DNA of 64,000 bases from Serpens gallinarum (GCF_014836765.1 NZ_JACSQG010000001.1:860929-924928), one strand, 5' to 3'. Shown: positions 9,718 to 17,911, numbered from the stretch's first letter. Notes: generated by a model from the letters alone, not told the origin. Numbers and translations: made by a program.

Positions 9718-9742
9718 ATATGGAGGCTTGTCTGATCCAGCT

Positions 9743-11002
9743 ATGTTTCGCGCCCTGAAATCATTTCCTGCGTTGTATATGGCCACCCTGCTGATGCTGC
9801 TGGGTTCCGGTTTGTTGAGCACCTACCTGGCCCTGCGAGTGGCCGAGGTGATGGATGGTGTGTGGGTGGGTGCGCTGATGGCGGCCTATTATCTGGGACT
9901 GGTGCTGGGCGGCAAGATTGGCCACCACTTGATTGCCCGAGTCGGGCACATTCGCACCTATGCGGCGAGCGCCGGCGCGGTCACCGCGGCAGTGCTGGGC
10001 CATGGCCTTATCGAGTGGCTGCCCATCTGGCTGGTGCTGCGCATGTTGGTCGGCTTGGGCATGATGTGTCTGTATATGGTGGTGGAAAGCTGGCTTAACG
10101 AGCAGGCTGAAGACCATCAGCGCGGCCGGGTATTCGCCGGTTACATGACGGCCTCCTACGGGGGGCTGGTGTTGGGGCAACTGGTGCTGGTGGCGTACCC
10201 CTCGCTGGGGCTCGAACTGCTCATGCTGGTGGCGCTGTGCTTTGCGTTGTGCCTGACGCCGGTCACGCTGACCGACCGCATCCACCCGGCGCCTTTGCAC
10301 CCTGCACCGATGGAGCCGCGTTTCTTCATGCGCCGTGTGCCGCAATCGCTGGTCACGGTAGTCATGGCGGGACTGGTCGTCGGGGCCTTTTATGGTCTGG
10401 CGCCACTGTACGCCAGTCGCATGGGGCTGGGGACGGCCGAGGTCGGCCTGTTCATGGGCAGCTGCATTCTGGCCGGACTTGTCGGGCAGTGGCCGCTGGG
10501 TTGGCTGTCCGATCGCTACGACCGGCCACAGTTGATTCGGGTGTGTGCCTTGCTGCTCAGCCTGGCCAGCCTGCCGCTGGCCCTGCTGCAAGAGGGATCG
10601 CTCTGGTTGCTGCTGCCCATTGGCTGCCTGGCCAGCCTGTTGATGTTCAGCCTGTACCCGTTGGCGGTGGCGTTTTCCAATGACCACGTGGAAGCGGAGC
10701 GTCGGGTATCACTGACGGCGATGCTGCTGATGACCTTCGGTGTCGGCGCGGCGATTGGGCCGTTGTTGGCGGGGGTATTGATGCGCGTGTTGGGGGCAAA
10801 TCTGCTGTATGCCTTCTTCAGTGGCTGCGGGCTGCTGCTGGCACTGAGTGTTCGTCCGCATCGGGTAACCAACCTGCACCAGGTCGAAGATGCGCCGCTG
10901 CATCACGTGCCAGTGCTGGATAGCATGGCGGGCTCGCCCTTGCAGGCCGCCTTGGACCCACGTGTCGACGAGCACGTGGTGCAGGAGCAGATGCAGGATT
11001 AG
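9743..11002 (+). CDS. MFS transporter (YcaD-like, about 12 transmembrane helices)
   Basis: This 419-residue inner-membrane protein has the hydrophobic periodicity of a 12-helix major facilitator. The first helix region is ALYMATLLMLLGSGLLSTYL. The loop between helices 2 and 3 holds GGKIGHHLIARVGHIR, the family signature position. The cytoplasmic centre lies around TDRIHPAPLHPAPMEP, and the repeat loop LGWLSDRYDRPQLIR is in the second half. A polar tail of about 45 residues ends in QMQD. The start is uncertain: GGAGG at 9722-9726 is 16 bp from this ATG but only one base from an in-frame TTG at 9728. The substrate is unknown. Its position after the polyamine-type synthetase suggests, but does not prove, amine-related transport. 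Confidence 0.85.
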   Translation: MFRALKSFPALYMATLLMLLGSGLLSTYLALRVAEVMDGVWVGALMAAYYLGLVLGGKIGHHLIARVGHIRTYAASAGAVTAAVLGHGLIEWLPIWLVLRMLVGLGMMCLYMVVESWLNEQAEDHQRGRVFAGYMTASYGGLVLGQLVLVAYPSLGLELLMLVALCFALCLTPVTLTDRIHPAPLHPAPMEPRFFMRRVPQSLVTVVMAGLVVGAFYGLAPLYASRMGLGTAEVGLFMGSCILAGLVGQWPLGWLSDRYDRPQLIRVCALLLSLASLPLALLQEGSLWLLLPIGCLASLLMFSLYPLAVAFSNDHVEAERRVSLTAMLLMTFGVGAAIGPLLAGVLMRVLGANLLYAFFSGCGLLLALSVRPHRVTNLHQVEDAPLHHVPVLDSMAGSPLQAALDPRVDEHVVQEQMQD

Positions 11003-11042
11003 CCGTGCGGCTAGGAAAAGGTATTAGTGCATTACGCTGCAT

Positions 11043-11065
11043 CGGAGACGCGCGGAGCGTCTCCG
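11043..11065. terminator. hairpin between convergent MFS and flgZ genes
   Basis: CGGAGACGC (11043-11051) and GCGTCTCCG (11057-11065) make a perfect 9-bp stem with a 5-base loop, between two convergent genes. No T-tract follows on either strand, so it may be a weak bidirectional terminator or an mRNA 3'-end stabiliser. Confidence 0.45.
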
Positions 11066-11080
11066 TGGCGGGCTCGACGA

Positions 11081-11836
11081 TTATTCGAAGGGACCTTCGC
11101 GCTCGAGGCGGCGACTTTCTCGCTGTACCTGAAAGACGAAGCGCTCGATCTGCCGCTGCTCGAGGCCGCTGATTTCGTGAAAGCGCATGCCGGCGAAGCT
11201 GGCCTCGTGGCGTTCTTCGTAGTGCAAGTGGCGCAGCTCAGCGGCCAGCACCAGAGTGGCTTCGGGCAGGGCAATGCTAAGTCGTTCGTAGACTTCGCCG
11301 CGCTCCAGAACGCTCAGCACGTTGCCGGGAAAGCGCAGCTTGCAACCAGTGGCCGAGATGTCCAGCAGTTTGCCGACCAATGAGGGGGAGAGCAGGCTGC
11401 CGGCCAGATTGATCGTGGGGATCTGGCTGGGCTTGAGGGGTGCGCGGTAGGCGTCACGGCGCTGGTGATAATCCATCTCCTCAGGCAGCTCAATCCAGTA
11501 ACAGCGATGCCCTTGATGTTCGCCGCGGCGAATCTGGGCACGCTCGGTACGCCAGGCCATGCGTATGCCTTCGTGATACCCTTGGACATGGAAGCTCTCA
11601 CCCCCCAGCAGGCGGGCCTCGCCGTCGGCAGGTACCAGTTCGTCCAGCGCGAGCAAGCCACGCTCCCGATCAAGATCCACCAGAAGGCTCTGGTAGTGCT
11701 GAGTTTGGCCGTCGAAGGTGATTGTCAAACTATCCAGGCCTTGCTGGAGCAGCTTTAAACTGGCGAGGATTTCCAAGGGTTCCCGGAGTATCACCGGGCC
11801 TTGGGGCGCGTTGTCATCATCCAGGAATTTTGACAC
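11081..11836 (-). CDS. flgZ: flagellar brake protein FlgZ (YcgR-type, PilZ domain)
   Basis: This 251-residue cytosolic c-di-GMP effector slows or biases flagellar rotation. An N-terminal YcgR domain (about residues 15-115) precedes a PilZ domain. The c-di-GMP signature is complete: RDAYR at 127-131 gives the RxxxR motif, and DISATG at 159-164 gives DxSxxG. The start is a GTG. A purine-rich GAGACA stretch lies just upstream, and the next in-frame Met is too far downstream. It is the last gene of the leftward flgM-flgN-flgZ cluster, an arrangement conserved in Pseudomonas, and probably shares the FliA promoter upstream of flgM. Confidence 0.92.
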   Translation of the reverse strand: MSKFLDDDNAPQGPVILREPLEILASLKLLQQGLDSLTITFDGQTQHYQSLLVDLDRERGLLALDELVPADGEARLLGGESFHVQGYHEGIRMAWRTERAQIRRGEHQGHRCYWIELPEEMDYHQRRDAYRAPLKPSQIPTINLAGSLLSPSLVGKLLDISATGCKLRFPGNVLSVLERGEVYERLSIALPEATLVLAAELRHLHYEERHEASFAGMRFHEISGLEQRQIERFVFQVQRESRRLEREGPFE

Positions 11837-11907
11837 TGTCTCGAAGTCTCCGAACGGTACGACACCGACCTGCCCCTGCGAGCATCGAGGCAGATCAGTT
11901 TATTAAT

Positions 11908-12381
11908 TCAGGCCAGATTGATGGGGCGCTGGCGGGCTATGTTACCGGTGCTCTGACCGCGACGGTTATAGAGCCCGGCGGTGTCATTCTTGCCGCGCAC
12001 GATCATCAGCAACCCTTCGACACTGCTCTGGCCATGCTGGATGAGGCGGCCATTGCTCAGGTTGGCTTCCTGGCAGCGCTGCAGCAGTTCACTCAGGGTA
12101 TCGGCACTTTCCATCAGCGCGGGGCCCTGCGGCGAGCGTTGCGCAAACGCTTGCAGGCCATCACGGTCGGGCGTCAGTTGCAGACCACGCAACAGCTCGC
12201 TGCGCTGCTGGCGATGCTGCTCAAGCAGGGCAAGCAGCTGTTGTTTCTCTTCCAGCAGTTCTTCCAGCAGCGTCAGCTCACTGCGACTCAAGGCCTGATA
12301 CTCGCTGTCGAGCAGCGCGAGCAGACGCTCAGCGCTGGCGATATCGTCATTGAACTGCTGCAAAAGGCTTACTGCTGGCAT
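11908..12381 (-). CDS. flgN: flagellar export chaperone FlgN
   Basis: This 157-residue helical cytosolic chaperone guards the hook-filament junction proteins FlgK and FlgL before export. It is mostly alpha-helical with Leu/Gln/Glu-rich heptads (ELTLLEELLEEKQQLLALLE and LEQHRQQRSELLRGL), and length and composition fit the FlgN family. GAGG lies five bases before the ATG. It lies 43 bp downstream of flgM on the same strand. The identification rests on operon position and on helix pattern, since FlgN sequences are poorly conserved. Confidence 0.88.
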   Translation of the reverse strand: MPAVSLLQQFNDDIASAERLLALLDSEYQALSRSELTLLEELLEEKQQLLALLEQHRQQRSELLRGLQLTPDRDGLQAFAQRSPQGPALMESADTLSELLQRCQEANLSNGRLIQHGQSSVEGLLMIVRGKNDTAGLYNRRGQSTGNIARQRPINLA

Positions 12382-12424
12382 AACAACCTCTGTTGAGCGG
12401 GCGTCCTGCTCCCTCGCGGGTCAA

Positions 12425-12730
12425 TCAGCGCAGGGTTTCGAAACCGAGCAGCTTGCTGGCCACGCGCTGGCTGTCGACCTGATAGCTGCCATCGGCGATG
12501 GCTTGCTTGATTTGTGCCACGCGTTCGTGGTCGACACTGGGCTGGCTACGCAATTGATCGCTGATCTGCTGCAACTGTTGAGCCTCAGCACTGAGAAGTA
12601 CAGGCTCGCCACTTTTGGCCGGTGTTGCAGGCTGGGCCAGCGCGGTGTCGATCGGCGGCTGCGCCGCATTGCTGCGGTTTGTGCTGGGCGGGACGGGGGT
12701 GCCGTTCGACCGCTGAATGTCGATAACCAT
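12425..12730 (-). CDS. flgM: anti-sigma-28 factor FlgM
   Basis: This 101-residue protein binds and inhibits the flagellar sigma factor FliA until the hook is complete, and is then exported. The N-terminus is low-complexity and probably disordered ([20 protein letters not shown]). The C-terminal FliA-binding half contains the helices [20 protein letters not shown] and [20 protein letters not shown], the hallmark GSYQVD...VA.KLL segment. A FliA promoter 41 bp upstream implies the usual feedback loop. It is separated from flgA by a 132-bp gap that holds this promoter. Confidence 0.94.
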   Translation of the reverse strand: MVIDIQRSNGTPVPPSTNRSNAAQPPIDTALAQPATPAKSGEPVLLSAEAQQLQQISDQLRSQPSVDHERVAQIKQAIADGSYQVDSQRVASKLLGFETLR

Positions 12731-12770
12731 GATTCGCTACCTCGGACGGGTGTATGGACGCATGCCATTA

Positions 12771-12797
12771 TTCTCGGCCAAGGCGGCAGGAACTTTA
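12771..12797 (-). promoter_or_regulatory. FliA (sigma-28) promoter of flgMNZ
   Basis: On the minus strand TAAAGTTC (12790-12797), an 11-bp spacer and GCCGAGAA (12771-12778) match TAAAGTTT-N11-GCCGATAA at 14 of 16 positions. The predicted start near 12764 gives a leader of about 34 nt to flgM. Regulation of flgM by its own target sigma factor is established in other flagellated proteobacteria. Confidence 0.8.
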
Positions 12798-12862
12798 GTG
12801 CGATCCGATACGGTTTTGCGTTTCGGGTCACAGTTTAAAGGATTTAAACAGTTCTTGACGGT

Positions 12863-13615
12863 TTAGAGGTCCACTTCCACCTGTCCGGGGCCACTGATCC
12901 TGGCCTTGATGATGCGTTGGGAGCCCAGGTTGCGTACCCGGATCTGTTCACCTGGCGCTCCGTTGCTCAGCGCTTCGCCGGGCATGCGTACATTCAGGCC
13001 GCTGTTGCGGGCGCTGATGACGACCTGATCACCTTTGCTCACCACATCGGCTCGTTCCAGGTGGTTGGGGGTGAGGATCTGGTCGGCGGTGACGGGGCGC
13101 GTCAATTTGTAACCCAGGGCCTGATCCAGCTCGGTCAGATAGCCTTGGCTGAGCTGGCCGACGTCGCGCTCCGCCAGGCGGATATCTGCAAAACCGATGG
13201 TGCTTGAGCGCGCCAAGGGGCGGGCGACGGCGACTACGTCGCGATACAGGCGCACTTGGGCGGGGACAAAGACGCTCCAGGGCGAACGACCGCTGCAGCC
13301 GACGCGCACGGTGACCCGGCCGATGGGCTGTGGCGGGTTTTCCAGGCTGGCATACAGGGGCTGGTCGCAAAACGGCATGCGCAACCGTGGGTCCAGCCGG
13401 TTCATGTCGATTTCATGGCGCCCGGCGATGGCGCTGCGCTGCAAGTAGTCGGCGACAGTGGCCTCAAGAAATGCCTGGGCTGTGCCGATAAGCTGATCAG
13501 GTAGCGTTTGTGGTGTTGGCGCCGCCTGTGACGAGATGCTATGCAGCACGGCAACGCAGGCGAGGGGCTGGGCAAGCCTGGATAAGCGTCGTAAAAATGA
13601 CAGGGCAATCTTCAT
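12863..13615 (-). CDS. flgA: flagellar basal body P-ring formation protein FlgA
   Basis: This 250-residue periplasmic chaperone assists assembly of the FlgI P-ring. It has a signal peptide of about 31 residues (cleavage likely after SSQAA) and then an SAF-domain C-terminal half (ARPLARSSTIGFADIRLAER, LTRPVTADQILTPNHLE, GDQVVISARNSGLNVRMPGEALSNGAPG). It ends in the typical RIISGPGQVEV-like pattern (IKARISGPGQVEVDL). It reads divergently from cheV. A sigma-54-like element overlaps its start region and is listed separately. It is placed upstream of flgM on the same strand but probably has its own promoter. Confidence 0.94.
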   Translation of the reverse strand: MKIALSFLRRLSRLAQPLACVAVLHSISSQAAPTPQTLPDQLIGTAQAFLEATVADYLQRSAIAGRHEIDMNRLDPRLRMPFCDQPLYASLENPPQPIGRVTVRVGCSGRSPWSVFVPAQVRLYRDVVAVARPLARSSTIGFADIRLAERDVGQLSQGYLTELDQALGYKLTRPVTADQILTPNHLERADVVSKGDQVVISARNSGLNVRMPGEALSNGAPGEQIRVRNLGSQRIIKARISGPGQVEVDL

Positions 13616-13627
13616 GTCCTAAAAGAA

Positions 13628-13641
13628 GCAAAGTACGTGCC
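13628..13641 (-). promoter_or_regulatory. candidate sigma-54 (RpoN) element upstream of flgA
   Basis: On the minus strand GGCAC-N5-TTGC spans 13628-13641, with GG and GC separated by the required 10 bases. flgA is an RpoN/FleQ-dependent class in P. aeruginosa. However, the predicted start (about 13616) falls at the annotated ATG (13615) and downstream of the AGGA Shine-Dalgarno at 13619-13622. Either the true start codon lies further inside the gene or the match is fortuitous. Confidence 0.35.
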
Positions 13642-13750
13642 GCCAGGTAAAGAGCGAGCATCGAACTTTGGTGCGCGTGTGGGTAAGCACGGCGGCACTT
13701 TCCGTCCCTACCTGAACATACAACGTTCTATTCATATCAAGGGAGCCGGC

Positions 13751-14680
13751 ATGGCTGGTGTAATGGACTCGGTAAACCAGCGCACTCAGCTGGTCGGACA
13801 GAATCGTCTGGAGCTCTTGCTGTTTCGTCTCGACGGCAGTCAGCTGTATGGCATCAATGTCTTCAAGGTCAAGGAAGTACTGCCTTGTCCCCGTCTGAAT
13901 GTCATGCCCAAATCGAGCGCGGTAGTGTGTGGCGTGGCGAATATCCGTGGCGGAACCGTTCCGATTCTCGACCTGTCGATGGCTACCGGCCGTCGCGCTC
14001 TGACCGAGCGGCAGAACAGTTTCGTCATCATCACCGAATACAACTCACGCGTGCTGGGCTTTCTGGTGCGCTCGGTGGAACGCATCGTCAACCTCTACTG
14101 GCATGAGGTGCATCTGCCGCCCAAGGGCACCGGACGGGATCATTACCTGACTGCGGTGACCCATGTGGATGATCGGCTGGTGGAAATCATCGATGTAGAA
14201 AAGATTCTTGCCGAAGTCATACCGACCCAAGAAACGGTCTCTGATCACGTCATTTCCGCGCAGGCTCAGCAGTTTGCCGAGACTCAGCACGTGCTGGTGG
14301 TGGATGATTCATCGGTTGCCCGCAAGCAGCTGATTCGTTGCCTGGAAAGCCTTGGCGTCGAGGTCACTGCTCTGTGCGATGGTCGCCAGGGACTCGAGTA
14401 TCTGCAAAACATGCTCAACGAGGGGCGCAGCCCTGAGAAGGAGCTGCTGATGGTCATTTCCGATATCGAAATGCCGGAGATGGATGGGTACACTCTGACC
14501 GCAGAAATTCGCCAGGACCCGCGCATGAGCAAGCTGCATGTGCTTTTGCATACCTCGCTGTCAGGGGTATTCAACCAGGCGATGGTCAAGAAGGTGGGTG
14601 CGGACGACTTCCTCGCCAAGTTTCGCCCGGATGAACTCGCGACCCGAGTCATCGAGCGAATCACTGCGCAAAGCAACTAA
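13751..14680 (+). CDS. cheV: chemotaxis coupling protein CheV
   Basis: This 309-residue cytosolic coupling protein fuses a CheW-like domain (about residues 20-160; LLLFRLDGSQLYGINVFKVKEV, GVANIRGGTVPILDL) to a receiver domain (about 180-305). The receiver has the acidic pocket at LVVDDSSVARKQL, the phospho-acceptor Asp in MVISDIEMPEMDGY and the conserved Lys in LAKFRPDE. I chose the ATG at 13751 because GGGAG precedes it and CheV proteins begin MAGVxDSVNQRTQ. An in-frame ORF extends 38 codons upstream without an SD. It is followed 43 bp later by cheR and is probably cotranscribed. Confidence 0.95.
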   Translation: MAGVMDSVNQRTQLVGQNRLELLLFRLDGSQLYGINVFKVKEVLPCPRLNVMPKSSAVVCGVANIRGGTVPILDLSMATGRRALTERQNSFVIITEYNSRVLGFLVRSVERIVNLYWHEVHLPPKGTGRDHYLTAVTHVDDRLVEIIDVEKILAEVIPTQETVSDHVISAQAQQFAETQHVLVVDDSSVARKQLIRCLESLGVEVTALCDGRQGLEYLQNMLNEGRSPEKELLMVISDIEMPEMDGYTLTAEIRQDPRMSKLHVLLHTSLSGVFNQAMVKKVGADDFLAKFRPDELATRVIERITAQSN

Positions 14681-14723
14681 GAGCTGCGGTTTTCGGCATT
14701 CCATAACGTTAAAGGCGGGCTAG

Positions 14724-15551
14724 GTGTCTTCGGGTAATTTGGATTTTGAACTGTTCCGGGACTTTCTGGAAAAAACCAGTGGGATTCTGCTTGGCAGCAA
14801 TAAGCAGTATCTGGTGTCCAGCCGGCTGAACCGGCTCCTGGAAGAGCAAGGCATCAAAAGCCTCGGCGAGCTGGTGCAGAGAATCCAGAGCCAGCCGCGC
14901 AGCGGTCTGCGTGAGCTGGTGGTCGACGCCATGACCACCAACGAAACCCTGTGGTTTCGCGACGGCTATCCGTTCGAGGTTCTCAAAAGCCGGGTACTGC
15001 CGGAGCTGCTCAAGGCCAACCCGCATCAGCGTCTGCGTATCTGGTCGGCAGCCTGTTCTTCGGGGCAGGAACCCTATTCGCTGTCGATGACCCTGGACGA
15101 GTACGAGCGCACCTATCCCAGCCAGTTGCGCATGGGCGCGCAGATTGTTGCCACCGAACTGTCCGGCACCATGCTGGCGGCCTGCAAGGCCGGCGAGTAC
15201 GACAGCCTGGCCATGGCGCGCGGCTTGTCTCCGGAGCGCAAGCAACGGTATTTCGACCAGGTCGCACCGGGACGGTGGGCGATCAAGCCAGCCTTGCGCA
15301 GCCGCATCGAGTTTCGTGCCTTGAACCTGCTCGACAGCTACGCCGTGCTGGGCAAGTTCGACATCGTGTTCTGCCGCAACGTGCTGATTTATTTCTCCGC
15401 CGAGGTGAAGCGCGACATCCTGCTGCGCATCCATGGAACGCTCAAACCGGGAGGTTACCTGTTCCTGGGGGCCTCCGAAGCGCTCAATGGCTTATCGGAT
15501 CATTACCAGATGGTGCAGTGCAGTCCGGGGATCATCTACCAGGCCAAGTAA
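14724..15551 (+). CDS. cheR: chemotaxis protein methyltransferase CheR
   Basis: This 275-residue enzyme transfers methyl groups from SAM to glutamates of chemoreceptors. The N-terminal helical domain (about 1-75; FRDFLEKTSGILL) is followed by the catalytic domain with LRIWSAACSSGQEPYSLSM (SAM motif I), the NLLDSYAVLGKFDIVFCRNVLIYFS segment and the C-terminal RIHGTLKPGGYLFLGASEAL. The start codon is GTG, with AAAGGCGGG about 6 bases upstream. No other start fits the conserved N-terminus. Together with cheV it forms the adaptation pair that would act on the receptors encoded at 3.6 and 6.5 kb. Confidence 0.95.
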   Translation: MSSGNLDFELFRDFLEKTSGILLGSNKQYLVSSRLNRLLEEQGIKSLGELVQRIQSQPRSGLRELVVDAMTTNETLWFRDGYPFEVLKSRVLPELLKANPHQRLRIWSAACSSGQEPYSLSMTLDEYERTYPSQLRMGAQIVATELSGTMLAACKAGEYDSLAMARGLSPERKQRYFDQVAPGRWAIKPALRSRIEFRALNLLDSYAVLGKFDIVFCRNVLIYFSAEVKRDILLRIHGTLKPGGYLFLGASEALNGLSDHYQMVQCSPGIIYQAK

Positions 15552-15566
15552 GCATCGATATTTCAC

Positions 15567-15640
15567 GTAGGGTGACGTTGAGCGCAGCGATACCGCGGTG
15601 TTTTGACATTTTTGATGCGTCTTGGCGCGATCCCACCGGT
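15567..15640. repeat. dispersed intergenic repeat (GTAGGG / TGAGCGCAGCGATACC type)
   Basis: The segment holds TGAGCGCAGCGATACC near its left side and GGCGCGATCCCACCGG at its right. Both blocks recur, with small changes, at 47009-47083. It lies 15 bp after the cheR stop. The arms are partly complementary (CGATACC/GGCGCGATCCCACC region), suggesting a folded element of the same family as those at 41939 and 47009. Confidence 0.5.
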
Positions 15641-15690
15641 TGCTCTGAATCTCCTGATTGCGCCCAACGCGCTGACTTGAATCCCAAGCT

Positions 15691-16308
15691 TCACTCCAGA
15701 ACCACCAGCCGGTTGGCCAGCTGGTTGCGCTCCTGGGTTGCCGGCAGGTGTGCCTGGAGGTGCCGGCCACAGCCCTCGATGCAGTCAAGAAAACCCTGCA
15801 GGGTTTGCCCTCGGCGTACCTGCTGGGTAAAGCGTGCGATCAGGCTTTCCCACACGTCGTTGCCGATGCGGCTGGAAATACCGCGGTCGGCGAGAATTTC
15901 CACATAATGCTCGGCTTCGCTGACGAAGATCAGCAGGCCTACATCGCCGTCGGTGTGGTGCAACTGCTGTTCGAGAAACTGTCTACGTGCCAGGTTGGCC
16001 GCCCGCCAGTGACGCACCCGCAGGGGAATCAGGCGCAGGCGCAGCGCGGGAAGCCTGAACAGCAAGCCCAGTAGCAGAAAGCTGCTCCATTGGCTCAGCA
16101 AGAGCTGACGGGCGTTCAACCAATCGCCGAATACGTTGAGAATGCCGGGCAGCAACAGGGCAATCAGGCCGGCCCACACCAGCGGAATATAATGGTAATC
16201 GTCCGCCTGGGCCGCCAGTACGGTGACCAGCTCGGCATCGGTGCTGCGCTCGACGCGGGTAATCGCATCGGCGACCTGCTGCTGTTCCTGTTCGCTGAGT
16301 AGGCTCAT
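15691..16308 (-). CDS. TPM-domain membrane protein (TLP18.3/Psb32/MOLO-1 family)
   Basis: This 205-residue protein has an N-terminal TPM start (SEQEQQQVADAITRVERSTDAELVTVLAAQ) and two closely spaced hydrophobic helices at about residues 43-100 (LVWAGLIALLLPGILNVFG, then LLLSQWSSFLLLGLLFRL). The TPM part resumes as HTDGDVGLLIFVSEAEHYVEILADRGI and ends near IEGCGRHLQAHLPA. It is the third gene of a lemA operon, 12 bp after the second TPM gene. Such triplets are common in proteobacteria. The biochemical role is not established. The helices interrupting the TPM fold set it apart from its neighbour. Confidence 0.82.
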   Translation of the reverse strand: MSLLSEQEQQQVADAITRVERSTDAELVTVLAAQADDYHYIPLVWAGLIALLLPGILNVFGDWLNARQLLLSQWSSFLLLGLLFRLPALRLRLIPLRVRHWRAANLARRQFLEQQLHHTDGDVGLLIFVSEAEHYVEILADRGISSRIGNDVWESLIARFTQQVRRGQTLQGFLDCIEGCGRHLQAHLPATQERNQLANRLVVLE

Positions 16309-16320
16309 GTGTCTCTCCGT

Positions 16321-17085
16321 TTACCAGCCACCGGAGGCGCCACCGCCCCCGAAACCGCCGCCGCCCCCGCCGAATCCTCCCCCGCCAAACCCGCCGCCGC
16401 CACGTCCAAGCAAGGTGCCGAGCATCGCGCCGGCAATCACATCCCGTCCTCGTCCACGCTTGCGCCGTCCGCCGCCGCCCCCGCCGAGAAACAGGATAAT
16501 CGCAATGAACATGATCAAGAACAGCAGCCCGGCGGGCTGCTGTTCGCCACCGCCCTGGGCGGCGCTGTAGCCTTCCAGCGGCTCGCCGCCGAGCACCTGC
16601 AGCATGGCGTCGACACCGGCGCGAATGCCCCCGGCGTAATCGCCCTGGCGAAAGGCCGGGGCGATCAGGTTGTGGATAATCAGCGCCGATTGCGCATCGG
16701 TGAGTCGGCCTTCCAGGCCATAGCCGACCTCGATGCGGATCTTGCGTTCGTCGCGGGCGATAATCAGCAGCGCGCCGTTGTCCCGGTCCTTCTGACCGAT
16801 GCCCCAGTGGCGGCCCAGCTCGACGCCGAACTCCTCGATGCTGCGACCTTGCAGATCGGGCACGGTGACCACCACCAATTGCTCGACGGTGGCCTGTTCA
16901 TGGGCGGCAAGCTGCTGGGCCAGTTGGCTTTCGCTGGGAGCGTCCAGCAGCTCGGCCTGGTCGACCACTCGGCCGGTGAGTGGCGGAAACTGGACTTGTG
17001 CTTGCACGCCAGTGGCGCCCAGGCAGAACAGCAGGGCGATCAGCAGCAAATACCGCCAGTCGACAACGGCATGGCCCCGTTGCAT
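16321..17085 (-). CDS. TPM-domain protein with Gly-rich C-terminus (YgcG type)
   Basis: This 254-residue exported membrane protein has a signal peptide or anchor at about 10-30 (YLLLIALLFCLGATGVQA). The TPM domain lies at about 40-165 (GRVVDQAELLDAPSESQLAQ, LVVVTVPDLQGRSIEEFGV, DNGALLIIARDERKIRIEVG). A hydrophobic helix follows at about 190-205 (AGLLFLIMFIAIILFLGGG), then a tail composed almost only of Gly, Arg, Phe and Ser ending in GGASGGW. The Gly-rich tail is characteristic of YgcG-like proteins and probably stays in the cytoplasm. Its ATG overlaps the lemA stop as ATGA, so translation is coupled. Confidence 0.87.
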   Translation of the reverse strand: MQRGHAVVDWRYLLLIALLFCLGATGVQAQVQFPPLTGRVVDQAELLDAPSESQLAQQLAAHEQATVEQLVVVTVPDLQGRSIEEFGVELGRHWGIGQKDRDNGALLIIARDERKIRIEVGYGLEGRLTDAQSALIIHNLIAPAFRQGDYAGGIRAGVDAMLQVLGGEPLEGYSAAQGGGEQQPAGLLFLIMFIAIILFLGGGGGGRRKRGRGRDVIAGAMLGTLLGRGGGGFGGGGFGGGGGGFGGGGASGGW

Positions 17086-17690
17086 CAGAACTGCACTTGT
17101 GGGGCCTGCTCCGCATTCTCCGAGGTGGCCTCGAAGGTCTCGCGGATCGGCATGTCGCTGTACATCAAGGTATGCCAGATGCGGCCTGGGAAGGTGCGGA
17201 TCTCGGTGTTGTAACGTTGCACGGCGGCGATAAAGTCGCGCCGCGCCACGGCGATGCGATTCTCGGTACCTTCGAGCTGGGATTGCAGGGCGAGGAAGTT
17301 CTGGTTGGACTTGAGGTCCGGGTAGCGTTCCACCACCACCATCAGCCTGCTCAAGGCGCCGCTCAGCTGATCCTGGGCCTGTTCGAACTGACGCAGTTTG
17401 GCAGGATCGTCGAGGGTATTGGCATCCACCTGGATCGAGGTCGCCTTGGCCCGTGCCTCGATCACTGCTGTGAGGGTTTCTTGTTCCTGGCGGGCGTAGC
17501 CTTTGACGGTTTCCACCAGGTTGGGAACCAGGTCGGCGCGGCGTTGGTACTGGTTTTCCACCTGCGCCCAGGCGGATTTGACTTGCTCGTCATAGCTGGG
17601 AATGTTGTTGATTCCGCAGCCGCTCAGCAAAGTGACGAGCAGCAGGCTGGCGAGGGTGCGCAGCGAGGCGAGGCGTGACGGGCCATGCAT
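17085..17690 (-). CDS. lemA: LemA family lipoprotein-like protein
   Basis: This 201-residue protein has an N-terminal signal (LRTLASLLLVTLLSGCGINN). LSGC fits a lipobox, so it is probably a membrane-anchored lipoprotein. The LemA helical core follows, with the signature YDEQVKSAWAQVENQYQRRA, DLVPNLVETVKGYA and LSRLMVVVERYPDLKSNQNF. The function is not established. The conserved lemA-TPM-TPM order suggests a joint role at the inner membrane or periplasmic face. It is unrelated to the GacS kinase that once carried the name LemA in P. syringae. Confidence 0.93.
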   Translation of the reverse strand: MHGPSRLASLRTLASLLLVTLLSGCGINNIPSYDEQVKSAWAQVENQYQRRADLVPNLVETVKGYARQEQETLTAVIEARAKATSIQVDANTLDDPAKLRQFEQAQDQLSGALSRLMVVVERYPDLKSNQNFLALQSQLEGTENRIAVARRDFIAAVQRYNTEIRTFPGRIWHTLMYSDMPIRETFEATSENAEQAPQVQF

Positions 17691-17911
17691 CTTAAATCTC
17701 CCGGTGACAGGGCGGAGCAGGGATAGCCGCCGGTGGTTTTACTGTAGATGCCTTCTTGCCCCCTGGCCCGTTGAAACCAGGCTGTCGCCGCTTCACCCAT
17801 CACGCAGTCCCCGGCATTTTGCGGGCGCTCCGACGCTAATTAATGTACCGAACCCCCGATGTGATGAGCGTTGCCGTCAGCTACAGGTTCTCTACTATTC
17901 GCTCCATAATT

